Notes under the pieces: generated by a model
What the model was told of the DNA's origin: nothing
Seen by the model: only the letters and a program-made list of their open reading frames with translations
The model's database searches: none
Assembly: GCF_023273855.1 (NCBI RefSeq)
Contig: NZ_CP096884.1
Coordinates: 1,550,001-1,614,000, forward strand
DNA: 64,000 bases
Direction of reading: 5' to 3'
From: Seonamhaeicola sp. ML3
GTDB lineage: Bacteria > Bacteroidota > Bacteroidia > Flavobacteriales > Flavobacteriaceae
In this document: one piece after another, positions 8,739 through 18,147 of the stretch
How positions within the stretch are numbered: the stretch's first letter is position 1
How the letters are laid out: the number at the start of each line of letters is the position of its first letter
Position numbers and translations under genes: made by a program

Positions 8739-11700
8739 ATGTACATCAAAAGGATTACCTGTATTATAATAATGGTTTTTACCATGTCTTTAAGTGCTCA
8801 AGAGGGTGAAGCTATAAAAAAGCAATGGGAAGAAAGTCTTAATCTTGGAGTGGCTTTTTTTAAAACAAACAATTTTCTTGATGCTAAGACAAAATTTAAA
8901 GAAGCCATTAAGCTTTCTAAAGAGTTATCAAATTCTTTTCCATGGGCAGGTATTAATACAAAGTACTTCTATGCAGCAACCTTATTTAGGTTAAATGATT
9001 TTGACTCTGCTAGAGCGAATTATGAGGCGGCTCTAAAAGGAGCACAGGAAACATCTGAAAGAAATATAGAGTTTGAAATCCTTGTTAAAAAGGAGATTAT
9101 TGGCATTATCTCTAAACTTGGTAATTATCAAGAAGCCATCACGAAACATAAATCGCTTAATGATTTTATAAAAAATAATTATGGCGAGAATTCAGAATTT
9201 TATGCTGGTATCCTCACCAGTTTTGGACAGCTATATTTTTCTTTAGACGACTGTGAATCTGCTTTGAGATACTACAAAAAAGCAGAGATTATATTTAATA
9301 GACTTGGAATCCAAACACAAGATGTTTCTATATTAAATAATAATCTAGGTTTATGTTATTTTCAGTCTGGGAACTATATTGATACCGATAATGCATATTC
9401 AAAAGCTTTTGATATTTTAGAAAAGGTTGGTTTTGAAGATCAAATCTATTATTCCAAACTCTTAAGTAATATTTCTGCTCTTGGATTAGTTCAGGGAGAT
9501 TATGATAATGCTAAAATTCTTCAGCAAAGATCTTTAGAAATATTATTTGAATTAAATCTTCATAATTCTATTGATTATGCAGATGGATTATTTGTTTATA
9601 GTCAATTATTGAAAGAATTAGGGAAGTTTGACAATGCGCTTTATGAAGCAAATAGAGTGATGAAATTATACTTGGAATTATTGCCGAGTAATCATCTCAA
9701 ATTTGCTAACGTATATAATATTTTAGGGGAGCTGTATCTTAATAATGGCAATACCAAATTGGCTTCTAAAAACTATAATGACGCATATAATTTATTAGAA
9801 AAATCTGAATCACAAAATTCCCCGGCTTACGGTTATACTATGCTTGGATTGGGCTATCTCAATCAAGCTTTGGGTGACTATGATAAGTCTTTAGAATATT
9901 ATATTTCAGGAGCTAATCACTTAAAAACCAATTTTTCTGAAAAACATAAAGATTACGGAATTGCCTTAATGAATATTGGAGGAATCTATAGAGCCAGAGG
10001 TGACTACCAAACAGCCTATACATTTTTAGAGACCGCAATAGATATAATTGCAGATTCTATAGGAACAGATAATACTACCTATGGTCAATTGTGCGTTATG
10101 ATTCTTCAAGTAGCATTTGCAAATCCAGAAGAAACGCTTTCAGAATTGGAGTTTTTGGCAGATTATGCTATAAAAATCTTCAGTTCCAAAGAGAACATAA
10201 ACAACCTATTTTACAATTATGCACATTTTTTCAAAGCAGTGGCAAGAATGGAAAATAAGGAATATCAAGAGGCCGTTGACTTGTTGCTTACTGTTGAGAA
10301 GGAAATAAAAAAAGATGTTGAAGAAAGTAGTCAGCTCCACAATAACGTGGTTTGTCTAATTGCCGTTAACTATCAAAACTTAAACGATTTTGAAAAGGCT
10401 TTTTCTTATTATAAAAAAGCCAACAAGTTTACTTTACAATCTATAAATGAGATATTTTCATTTAGAAGTGAAAAAGATAAAAAGAGCTATTTAAAGACCA
10501 TTGAAAATTGGTTTTCAAATGTCACTTCAATTTCTATGAAAGAGGGATTCGTTAATTCAGAGTTAACAGAATTATCCTTAAACAATCAACTGTTAAGAAA
10601 AGGTTTGTTGCTAAACAGTTCAAAAGACATTCTTACTCAATTAGAATCTCTAAAAAACGATAGTATTAGTGCTTTGGTAAAAGAATATAAATCATTTAAA
10701 GACATCATTATATATTTAGGAATACTGCCCGAACTAGATGGGGTGAAAGAGGTAGAAGCGGTGAAGAATGATATCAATCGAATTGAAACCCAATTGGTAG
10801 AATTGTATAATGAAAACTTTGATACCGAATCGGATTTTAACAAAGATTGGAAAACTATAAAATCTAGTCTAAGAGAAAATGAGGTTGCTATTGAATTTGT
10901 TTCTTATATCAATAGTGAATTAGTTGTAAAATACATAGCTTATTTAATAAAGAGTGATTCAAAAGTTCCTGAAGTGGTAACACTTTTTGATGAGCAAGAC
11001 TTGAAAAATGTTTTAAGTAGAAAAACACCCAGACAACTCTATGCAACTAGGGGCTCTAAGGGAAAAAGTATAACTGTTTCTAAAAGTATGTCTGATATCA
11101 TTTGGGAACCACTTGAACGGTTTGTTGGCAATGCTGAAACTATATATTATTCACCTGTTGGCTTGCTTAATCAAATTCCATTTGCTGCTATTAGTACAAA
11201 AGAAAGTCAACTGTTAAGCGAAAAATATAACTTGTTACAATTGAGCAGTACTAGTTTGTTGTCAAATAGTTTTAATGAACCGAATGCAGAAAACACGTTA
11301 TTTGTTGGTGGAGTTGATTATGAGTTTGTACCAAGTGCTAAAATTGAAAGTAAAAAAGACTCTGTGTTTGAGTTCTTAAAATCATCTAAGGGCACACGTA
11401 GTTTGGGGGCAAATTGGGATTATTTACCAGGAACTTTAAAGGAGGTAAAGGAATTAGGAGCTTTATTTAAACAAAACAATAAAACTTATAGTAGCTTAAC
11501 TAAAAAAGCTGCAACAGAAGAAACATTTAAAGCTTTGAGCGGGAAAAGCCCAAACATTTTACATATTGCAACACATGGTTTTTTCTTCGAAAATCTTGAT
11601 ATATCAAAAGAAGCCCGTGACCAATTGGCTTGGTCTCAAGAATCTGTTTATAGAATTTCAGAAGATCCGCTTATGCGTTCAGGCTTGATTCTTGCCGGGG

Positions 11701-12080
11701 CAAATTATGCGTGGGAGCATAACACTAATCCTCATACTAAGGAAAATGGAATTTTAACTGCTTTAGAGATTTCAAACCTCGATTTATCGAATACCGATAT
11801 GGTCGTGCTATCTGCATGCGACACGGGTTTAGGGGATATTGATGGTAGCGAAGGTGTTTACGGTTTACAGAGAGCGTTTAAAATGGCAGGGGTAGATATT
11901 ATTGTCATGAGCCTGTGGGAAGTGCCAGATAAAGAAACTGCAGAGTTTATGAAATTGTTATACAGTAATTGGTTAGGCGGAATGAAAGTAAGAGAAGCAT
12001 TCAATACTACCCAAAGAACGATGTCTGCTAAGTATAAAGATTCACCAGAAAAATGGGCGGCTTTTGTGTTATTTGAGTAG
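8739..12080 (+). CDS. Secreted TPR-CHAT protease
   Basis: 1113 residues. A signal peptide covers ~1-20 (ending SLSAQ). TPR-type repeats run from ~30 to ~590 (AGILTSFGQLYFSLDDCESALRYYKKAE-type units). A CHAT domain occupies ~705-1113 with His946 (LHIATHG) and Cys1027 (LSACDTG), followed by the typical EGVYGLQRAF and LWEVPD segments, so the catalytic pair is complete. CHAT is related to caspases and separase; TPR-CHAT proteins include the protease of type III-E CRISPR complexes, but those are cytoplasmic while this one is exported. RGSKGK at 771-776 lies in a loop just before the conserved IWEPLE segment. The gene is 12 nt behind the RHS gene. The domain call is confident; substrate unknown. 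Confidence 0.88.
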   Translation: MYIKRITCIIIMVFTMSLSAQEGEAIKKQWEESLNLGVAFFKTNNFLDAKTKFKEAIKLSKELSNSFPWAGINTKYFYAATLFRLNDFDSARANYEAALKGAQETSERNIEFEILVKKEIIGIISKLGNYQEAITKHKSLNDFIKNNYGENSEFYAGILTSFGQLYFSLDDCESALRYYKKAEIIFNRLGIQTQDVSILNNNLGLCYFQSGNYIDTDNAYSKAFDILEKVGFEDQIYYSKLLSNISALGLVQGDYDNAKILQQRSLEILFELNLHNSIDYADGLFVYSQLLKELGKFDNALYEANRVMKLYLELLPSNHLKFANVYNILGELYLNNGNTKLASKNYNDAYNLLEKSESQNSPAYGYTMLGLGYLNQALGDYDKSLEYYISGANHLKTNFSEKHKDYGIALMNIGGIYRARGDYQTAYTFLETAIDIIADSIGTDNTTYGQLCVMILQVAFANPEETLSELEFLADYAIKIFSSKENINNLFYNYAHFFKAVARMENKEYQEAVDLLLTVEKEIKKDVEESSQLHNNVVCLIAVNYQNLNDFEKAFSYYKKANKFTLQSINEIFSFRSEKDKKSYLKTIENWFSNVTSISMKEGFVNSELTELSLNNQLLRKGLLLNSSKDILTQLESLKNDSISALVKEYKSFKDIIIYLGILPELDGVKEVEAVKNDINRIETQLVELYNENFDTESDFNKDWKTIKSSLRENEVAIEFVSYINSELVVKYIAYLIKSDSKVPEVVTLFDEQDLKNVLSRKTPRQLYATRGSKGKSITVSKSMSDIIWEPLERFVGNAETIYYSPVGLLNQIPFAAISTKESQLLSEKYNLLQLSSTSLLSNSFNEPNAENTLFVGGVDYEFVPSAKIESKKDSVFEFLKSSKGTRSLGANWDYLPGTLKEVKELGALFKQNNKTYSSLTKKAATEETFKALSGKSPNILHIATHGFFFENLDISKEARDQLAWSQESVYRISEDPLMRSGLILAGANYAWEHNTNPHTKENGILTALEISNLDLSNTDMVVLSACDTGLGDIDGSEGVYGLQRAFKMAGVDIIVMSLWEVPDKETAEFMKLLYSNWLGGMKVREAFNTTQRTMSAKYKDSPEKWAAFVLFE

Positions 12081-12195
12081 AGAAAATATTGTAAACTGTA
12101 CAACGTGCCTTAAGGAGCAGACCTTTATAAGTTTAGAATTTACATTAATAAAAAAAGAGTAATTTATAGCTATAGAATTAGCTTTGAGTTTATTT
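12081..12195 (+). other. Intergenic gap within the protease cluster
   Basis: 115 nt separate TPR-CHAT from the WD40-caspase gene, the only sizeable gap in the cluster. I see no clear hairpin terminator. A promoter-like TAGCTTTG lies at its right end, so the last gene may be expressed separately from the six before it. Confidence 0.4.
12179..12186 (+). promoter_or_regulatory. -7 element TAGCTTTG for the WD40-caspase gene
   Basis: This is an exact match to the Bacteroidota -7 consensus TAnnTTTG, 9 nt before the ATG at 12196. I do not see a -33 TTG at the usual 17-23 nt spacing. The implied transcript would have almost no leader. Confidence 0.45.
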
Positions 12196-15100
12196 ATGAA
12201 ACCATCCAAAATTTTAAGCACCACTTTAGCTTTACTATTATACACTTGTTTTACTTTAAATGCACAAAATCAAAAGGTTAACCTAAGTCCAAGTAAAGGG
12301 TTAAGCATTTCTAGTTTTGATGTTTCTTCTAACGGAACAAAGATTGTTGTGTCAATTTCCCCATTTGAAGAAACAATAGTTTATGATGTGTTTTCGGGAA
12401 ATGAAATTGCGAGACTATCCGGATACCAAGGGTCTAGTTTTAAAACGATTTACTACGATAATTTAAGAGAACGGATAGTAGTTGTGCATGACTTGAAAGT
12501 TGATGTATGGGATTCAAATAATTATCAACTATTAAGTAGTTTCGATAAGCCAAATTATTGTTGGGTTAGTCATTATTGCGAGCTAACAGGTGAATTGGCA
12601 TTTTTACAACCCAATTCTATCACAGTATTAAATATTGAAAGTGGCAATAATCAATTAATCCCAATACAAGAAGAGACGAATTATACAAGGAAAATCCGGT
12701 TTTCAGGATCCGGTAACCAACTAGTTTATTTAAAGAATAAAGACAAAATAGGGGTTTTAAATAGGTCTGATAATTTTTCGAAAGTATCTTTTATAAAAGT
12801 TAAGAATGTAGAAGATTTTACGGTTAGTAAAACAAGCTTAGCTACACTTCAGAAAGACGAAAATTTAAATGCCTCATTTCAGTTTTTTCAGTTTGATGGA
12901 AGTCCCTCTGGTATTCCAAACCTTACAGGCAGAGGGGCTAACACTTTGTTTAATACCATGCAATCGTTTACAGATGAATTAGCATTATACAACTCTTATG
13001 ATGGTATTTCGCTTATTGCAAAAAGCGGAAGGCCATATACCTTTAATTATCCAGAAGGTATTGAACAGTTTAAGTTTATAAAAAATGTAGGCTTTGTTAC
13101 AAGTCATAAAAAGTATTTAGACTTTAAAGATTTTGATGGGAGATTACTAACAAGAATATATGTTAATTCCTTTTTTCATGCCAGTATGGTTTATAATACT
13201 TCAAAAAAGGTTAGTGAAGCATCTAGTTACTGTTTTATAGGTGATAAAAAATTATTTTTTATAGAAGATGAGCATTCGAAACCCGAAACTTTCGATTTAG
13301 AAAGTGCCTATATTAACAAATATGGTCTCGATAAAAATGTACTGGCTTTTGGATCTAGGGATGGAAAACTTCATATCTGGGATTTAGATGCCAAAAAAAA
13401 GGTAAAAAGCATAGTTACAAATAAAGGATACCCCCAAGATATATTGATTAATAAATGGAATGGTTTATTGGTGGCGTCTTACCATCAAGATAAAACCATA
13501 GATATTTATAATTATAAAACGAATACATTAATTAAGAAGATACAGTTAGAAGATGCTTCTCCATCGGCAATGGCTATAAGTGATTATTGGTTGTGTCTTG
13601 GCACCTCTAAGGGAGATTATTATAGTTGGAAATTAGATAGAAATAATGTTTCTGAAGTTCTAGTTAAGGAACCAGGATTAGGTAATGCTATAACCAGTTT
13701 GGAGATAATTGGCAATGAGTCTTACCTAGGGAGCTTTGGGCGAATTTTAAAGGCGCCTTTAGAAGTTAAGCTAAAGCGTGATGAAGGTGAAATTATTAAA
13801 GGGCATAACGGATTTATAGAATCTATAAAATCCAGTAGAGATGGCAAGTATTTGGCAAGTACCAGTAGAGATGGAACTACTTTGCTTTGGGATACTAAAA
13901 CAGGATATGCCTTAGAGAATTTTAAAACCGACTCTACTTGGACCAATCAACTTTTACTTAACGATGAACTTATTGTTTTAGGAAATGGGCCAGGTAATAC
14001 AGGTACGCTTTTTGGCGATGATGCTTTAATAAATAAATTGGAAAACCCTAATCCAGAATTAGTTATTCAATCTTCTAATGCTTCAGCGGTTCGTCAAATG
14101 CAGTTTTCACCCAATGGCAAATTAATAGCCAGTTCTGAAACCGATAAAGTATACGTAAGAGAAGTCAATACCGGTTTTCTTATTAGTGAGTTTACTACAA
14201 GTAAAAAAGTTGTAAATGATTTTGCCTTTGATCGCGAAGGAAAGTCAATTATAGTTGCTACAGGAAACGGTGTGGAATTTATAGATCCTTTTACGGGTAA
14301 GAGTAAAAAGAATATTTCCATGGAAACGCGAGGTAGAAGCATTCATCATATCGATGTTTTTCCAGATAGAAATAGCTTTGTTGTAAATAACATTCATGGC
14401 TGGCACCCACCTCTTTTTTACCACTCTAACTCTGGCGCGTTTTTGGGAGAGCTTAATATAAATCCTAATAGAAATCAAAAAGATAATATAATTTTTGATG
14501 TTAAAATATCTACTAGCGGAAAGATGTTGGCAACTTATGGAAGCCATTTCATAAAAGTTTTTGAAGTGGACTCTATTTTAAGAACCAAACAAATACTGGC
14601 AATTCCACGTAAGAAAATAAATGGTTCTAACACATATTGGAATAACTATCTAGATTTTAGTGATGATTCACAATATCTGTCTTATGTAGAAATGGATCAA
14701 GGAAACAATACGGTTATTTACGATATTAAAGAAAAGAAGGAGTTATATAGGTCACCCGGTAAATTGTCAAAGTTTGGGCAAGGAAACGAGTTTCTTTACA
14801 TGAATAGCGATGTAGGCTTAAGTTTAAAAAAAGTTAACTCCTCCAGTACACTAAATAGGTTTTATCCCAGTACAAATCATTATAGTTTGATTTCGGCAAT
14901 TGATTATGATTCCAATAACAAACTTTTTGCAACTGCAGATATATGGGGAAATACCAAAGTATGGAATGCCAATACAGGAAAAACTTTAAATGAGCTTAAT
15001 CGATTTGATAATTATGTATATAGCGCAGATGTTAGTACAAAAGGCGACTACATTGCTTATAACAATAAAACAGGTATCTATTTATTCGATTTAAGAAACT

Positions 15101-17364
15101 TTAAAGTCATAAAATTAAAAGGTAATAATTACCCCTATTTTGGTGCTTTTTCAAAGCAAGGAGATATGTTTTACTACCGTAACGGTAATGACTATATGGC
15201 TTTTAATCTCTTGACTCAAAAAGTTACTAAGCTTTTCGATTCAGGAGTATCTCACGAACACGCCAAAGGAACACAGCTCTCTAGAGATGGGGCGTATTTA
15301 ATGTTTGTAAATTCCGAAAACAACCACTTATTGTGTTACAACATCTCTAAAAAAGAGAAATACTTTGAATTAAATCTCGATGGTATTGGAGATTATTTAA
15401 AAGTATCTTCACCAGAACTGGTAGACTCCAATAAAAAAGTAATTAGAGCAACAGGACTCAAGAATATTAATGGTAAGCAGGTAGAAATTGAGCTTTTCAA
15501 CTATAATATAGAAACCAAGAAACTTGATAGGTTATCCCCAAAGCGAATACTTAATTTAGAAGATAAATTTAAAGATTTCTATATCAAGGCTAATATGGCT
15601 GTAAACCGTGTTTCTCCTAATGAGAAATATTATGCCTTTCAGGATGACTATCATTTAAAAATTCACGATTTAGTGACCAAAAATATTATATATAATGAGT
15701 CTTTAAAGAATATAACAAATACTATAGTCTCGGCTAGATTTTCTAGCAACAGCGAATATTTAATCTTAGCTTATCAAGATGGTAAGATTAGAATTCTATC
15801 TATTCCCGATTTTAAAGAAGTTAAGCGTTTTTACGGGGCTACTGGTGGGATTTCTGATATTGATATTAAAAGTCATTTTTTAATGGTTTTAGGAACAGAC
15901 AATAAAATTAATGTTTACGACTTTAAACAAGATTTTAAGCTATTGTACACCTCTACGTTTAAAGAAGGGGGAGAGTTTCTCATAGCTAATAAAGAAGGCT
16001 TTTATTATGCTACAAAAGGAACGATTAAATCTGTTGCCTTTAAAAAAGATGAGAAAATATATCCCTTTGAACAATTCGACCTTTATTATAACAGACCAGA
16101 TAAGGCTTTGGAAAATTTGGTAGATTTAGGTATAGTAGATTCTGTAAGAACAAAAGCGTATCGTCAGGCCTATTTTAAGCGAATTAGCAAGATGGGATTT
16201 GAAAAACTCGAGTTAACAAAAGAACTTCATATACCAGAGATTGAAATAAAGACGGCTAATATACCGGTAACGTTAGAAAACAAGAATTTCACATTTGAGA
16301 TTAAGGCTAAAGATAGTGTCTACAATTTAAATAGAATTAACCTTTGGGTAAATGACATACCTGTCTATGGCAGAAAAGGAAAGTCGTTAAAACCACTTCA
16401 ATCTAAAGAAATTACTCAAAATATTGACCTTACTTTAATTAGAGGGGGTAATAGGATACAGGTTTCTGTTACCAACGATAAGGGTGTAGAAAGTTTAAGA
16501 AAGACCTTTAATATTAATCATGTTGCTCCCAAAGCAAAAAGTAATTTATATGTAATAAGTATTGGGGTGTCTAATTATTTGAATAGTGATTATAACTTAA
16601 AATATGCTAAAAAAGATGCAATCGATGTTGGTTCATATTTTCAATCTTTAAGTGATAAATATGCTACTGTAAATAATATTAAAATATTAAATGAAAATGC
16701 AACTACTGAAAATATTCTTAAAGTGAAAGACACATTAGAGAATACAAAACCTAACGATATCGTAATCGTTTTTTTTGCAGGGCATGGCGTATTAGATAAG
16801 CACTTTGATTATTATCTCGCAACTCACGATATGAATTTTGATGCCCCAGATTTAAAAGGCTTAGCATATGAAGATTTAGAGAGTCTTTTAGACGGGATAC
16901 CAGCTAGAAAAAAGATACTTTTATTAGATGCCTGTCATTCTGGAGAGATTGATAAAGATAACACTGAGTTTACTAGTACAACTAATAACAATGGTAACAT
17001 TAAAGTTGCTTACAGGGGCTCTAAAGCTAAAAGCACAAAAAAAGCAAATGTTGGGTTGAAAAATTCATTTGAACTCATGAAGTTATTATTTGCAGATTTA
17101 AGAAAAGGTACTGGGGCTATGGTAATTAGTTCGGCTAGTGGTGTGGAGTTTGCTTATGAAGGCGATAAGTGGCAAAATGGGGTGTTTACATATGCTCTGT
17201 TAGAAGGGTTAAGAAGTGAAAAATCTGATATTAATGGAGATGGGGTGATTTCAATTTCTGAAATAAAAGATTATGTAGGTAATGAAGTGTCGCGTTTAAC
17301 GAATGGGCTTCAAAACCCTACATCTCGAGCAGAAAATTTGGAATGGGATTGGAAGTTATACTAA
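12196..17364 (+). CDS. Secreted WD40-propeller-caspase protein
   Basis: 1722 residues from ATG 12196. An upstream in-frame TTG at 12184 overlaps the promoter-like box and adds nothing to the signal peptide (ending LNAQ), so ATG is preferred. Residues ~30-1270 hold many WD40-like blades (DGKLHIWDLDAKKK, SRDGTTLLWDTKTG), probably two propellers. An Ig-like beta region occupies ~1310-1440. The caspase domain (~1445-1722) has His1530 (FAGHGV) and Cys1580 (LDACHSG). Between Cys1580 and the small-subunit region lies a long disordered insert with RGSKAK at 1607-1612. Near the end, DINGDGVISISE (1678-1689) is an EF-hand-like calcium loop; calcium control is known for metacaspases. It converges with the FecR-like gene, 3 nt away. 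The large propeller suggests a binding or sensing role; that is inference. Confidence 0.87.
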   Translation: MKPSKILSTTLALLLYTCFTLNAQNQKVNLSPSKGLSISSFDVSSNGTKIVVSISPFEETIVYDVFSGNEIARLSGYQGSSFKTIYYDNLRERIVVVHDLKVDVWDSNNYQLLSSFDKPNYCWVSHYCELTGELAFLQPNSITVLNIESGNNQLIPIQEETNYTRKIRFSGSGNQLVYLKNKDKIGVLNRSDNFSKVSFIKVKNVEDFTVSKTSLATLQKDENLNASFQFFQFDGSPSGIPNLTGRGANTLFNTMQSFTDELALYNSYDGISLIAKSGRPYTFNYPEGIEQFKFIKNVGFVTSHKKYLDFKDFDGRLLTRIYVNSFFHASMVYNTSKKVSEASSYCFIGDKKLFFIEDEHSKPETFDLESAYINKYGLDKNVLAFGSRDGKLHIWDLDAKKKVKSIVTNKGYPQDILINKWNGLLVASYHQDKTIDIYNYKTNTLIKKIQLEDASPSAMAISDYWLCLGTSKGDYYSWKLDRNNVSEVLVKEPGLGNAITSLEIIGNESYLGSFGRILKAPLEVKLKRDEGEIIKGHNGFIESIKSSRDGKYLASTSRDGTTLLWDTKTGYALENFKTDSTWTNQLLLNDELIVLGNGPGNTGTLFGDDALINKLENPNPELVIQSSNASAVRQMQFSPNGKLIASSETDKVYVREVNTGFLISEFTTSKKVVNDFAFDREGKSIIVATGNGVEFIDPFTGKSKKNISMETRGRSIHHIDVFPDRNSFVVNNIHGWHPPLFYHSNSGAFLGELNINPNRNQKDNIIFDVKISTSGKMLATYGSHFIKVFEVDSILRTKQILAIPRKKINGSNTYWNNYLDFSDDSQYLSYVEMDQGNNTVIYDIKEKKELYRSPGKLSKFGQGNEFLYMNSDVGLSLKKVNSSSTLNRFYPSTNHYSLISAIDYDSNNKLFATADIWGNTKVWNANTGKTLNELNRFDNYVYSADVSTKGDYIAYNNKTGIYLFDLRNFKVIKLKGNNYPYFGAFSKQGDMFYYRNGNDYMAFNLLTQKVTKLFDSGVSHEHAKGTQLSRDGAYLMFVNSENNHLLCYNISKKEKYFELNLDGIGDYLKVSSPELVDSNKKVIRATGLKNINGKQVEIELFNYNIETKKLDRLSPKRILNLEDKFKDFYIKANMAVNRVSPNEKYYAFQDDYHLKIHDLVTKNIIYNESLKNITNTIVSARFSSNSEYLILAYQDGKIRILSIPDFKEVKRFYGATGGISDIDIKSHFLMVLGTDNKINVYDFKQDFKLLYTSTFKEGGEFLIANKEGFYYATKGTIKSVAFKKDEKIYPFEQFDLYYNRPDKALENLVDLGIVDSVRTKAYRQAYFKRISKMGFEKLELTKELHIPEIEIKTANIPVTLENKNFTFEIKAKDSVYNLNRINLWVNDIPVYGRKGKSLKPLQSKEITQNIDLTLIRGGNRIQVSVTNDKGVESLRKTFNINHVAPKAKSNLYVISIGVSNYLNSDYNLKYAKKDAIDVGSYFQSLSDKYATVNNIKILNENATTENILKVKDTLENTKPNDIVIVFFAGHGVLDKHFDYYLATHDMNFDAPDLKGLAYEDLESLLDGIPARKKILLLDACHSGEIDKDNTEFTSTTNNNGNIKVAYRGSKAKSTKKANVGLKNSFELMKLLFADLRKGTGAMVISSASGVEFAYEGDKWQNGVFTYALLEGLRSEKSDINGDGVISISEIKDYVGNEVSRLTNGLQNPTSRAENLEWDWKLY

Positions 17365-17367
17365 GTG

Positions 17368-18147
17368 TTATTTACAAAGTTTGAAGCGTTCACAAAGTAT
17401 AGCTTCAATTTCTTCCTCTGAAACACCTAAACTTTTTAGGTCTAAGATGAAATCTTTGTAAGCCGTTTTTTCTTCTTCGTACTGGTTTCTATCAATTAAT
17501 TCAAAGGCGAAAAAAGTTAAATTATCTAAATTGGGAAATGCATCTTGCGAAACGGCCCATTCAAAGTGTGTGCTATCATAAAATATAGGAGACTCATTAT
17601 ATAGTGCCAATTGCGAACCGTTGGTTTCGATTTTCAGTAATTCATCCGTTTTAATATTTCTCAAAAACACATAGTAGAATTCGGTGTTTTCTAAAATCTG
17701 CCATTTAAATGTAATTTTAGAACTTGCTATTTTAGAATTATTATTTGGTGAAACCATTAACAAATCACTTCTAAAAACACCTGCAATTAAGGCTTTGTCT
17801 TCTTTGGTTTTTAGTAATTCATCCCATATATGTTTAAAGTACGCAGCAGTTAAGTTGGATTTCTTTTGCTCTGACTTAAAATTTAGAATATCTCTAAAAC
17901 CGTATTTCCCATTAACATTAACAAGATAGGTGTTTCCTGAATTGTCAATAGCCGTAAATTCTGCTTGTGGCAGTACTTTTACAAGGTGCTTTTTATTGAT
18001 CAACGTGCCTTTTTGAAGAAGATTTAATTTGTTATTGTGCTCAACCATAAAAGCGCCTTTACTTTTATATACACACAAGGTGTCCTGAGCTCCCAGATAT
18101 TGAAAACACAGTAATAATAAAACTAATCTAAAAGGTAACTTTTCCAT
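17368..18147 (-). CDS. Exported FecR-like small protein paired with the CHASE2 sensor
   Basis: 259 residues with a signal peptide (~1-20, ending YLGAQ). Residues ~25-90 look like a FecR-type beta domain (LLQKGTLINKKHLVKVLPQAEFTAIDNSGNTY is the region; note the small LQKGTLI step and the QAEFTAID strand). Residues ~130-205 resemble the fibronectin-like part often following such domains in CHASE2-associated proteins (ITFKWQILEN, HFEWAVS). The tail contains a short helical segment with two cysteines (CERFKLCK). Its start overlaps the end of the CHASE2 gene by 25 nt, so the two are translationally linked. No catalytic motif is visible. The family call is tentative; the exported location is well supported. 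Confidence 0.6.
   Translation of the reverse strand: MEKLPFRLVLLLLCFQYLGAQDTLCVYKSKGAFMVEHNNKLNLLQKGTLINKKHLVKVLPQAEFTAIDNSGNTYLVNVNGKYGFRDILNFKSEQKKSNLTAAYFKHIWDELLKTKEDKALIAGVFRSDLLMVSPNNNSKIASSKITFKWQILENTEFYYVFLRNIKTDELLKIETNGSQLALYNESPIFYDSTHFEWAVSQDAFPNLDNLTFFAFELIDRNQYEEEKTAYKDFILDLKSLGVSEEEIEAILCERFKLCK

Noticed and set aside
8739-12080. TPR-CHAT as part of a type III-E CRISPR (Craspase) locus
   Set aside because: No Cas7-11 gene, other cas gene or repeat array is present, and this protein has a signal peptide.
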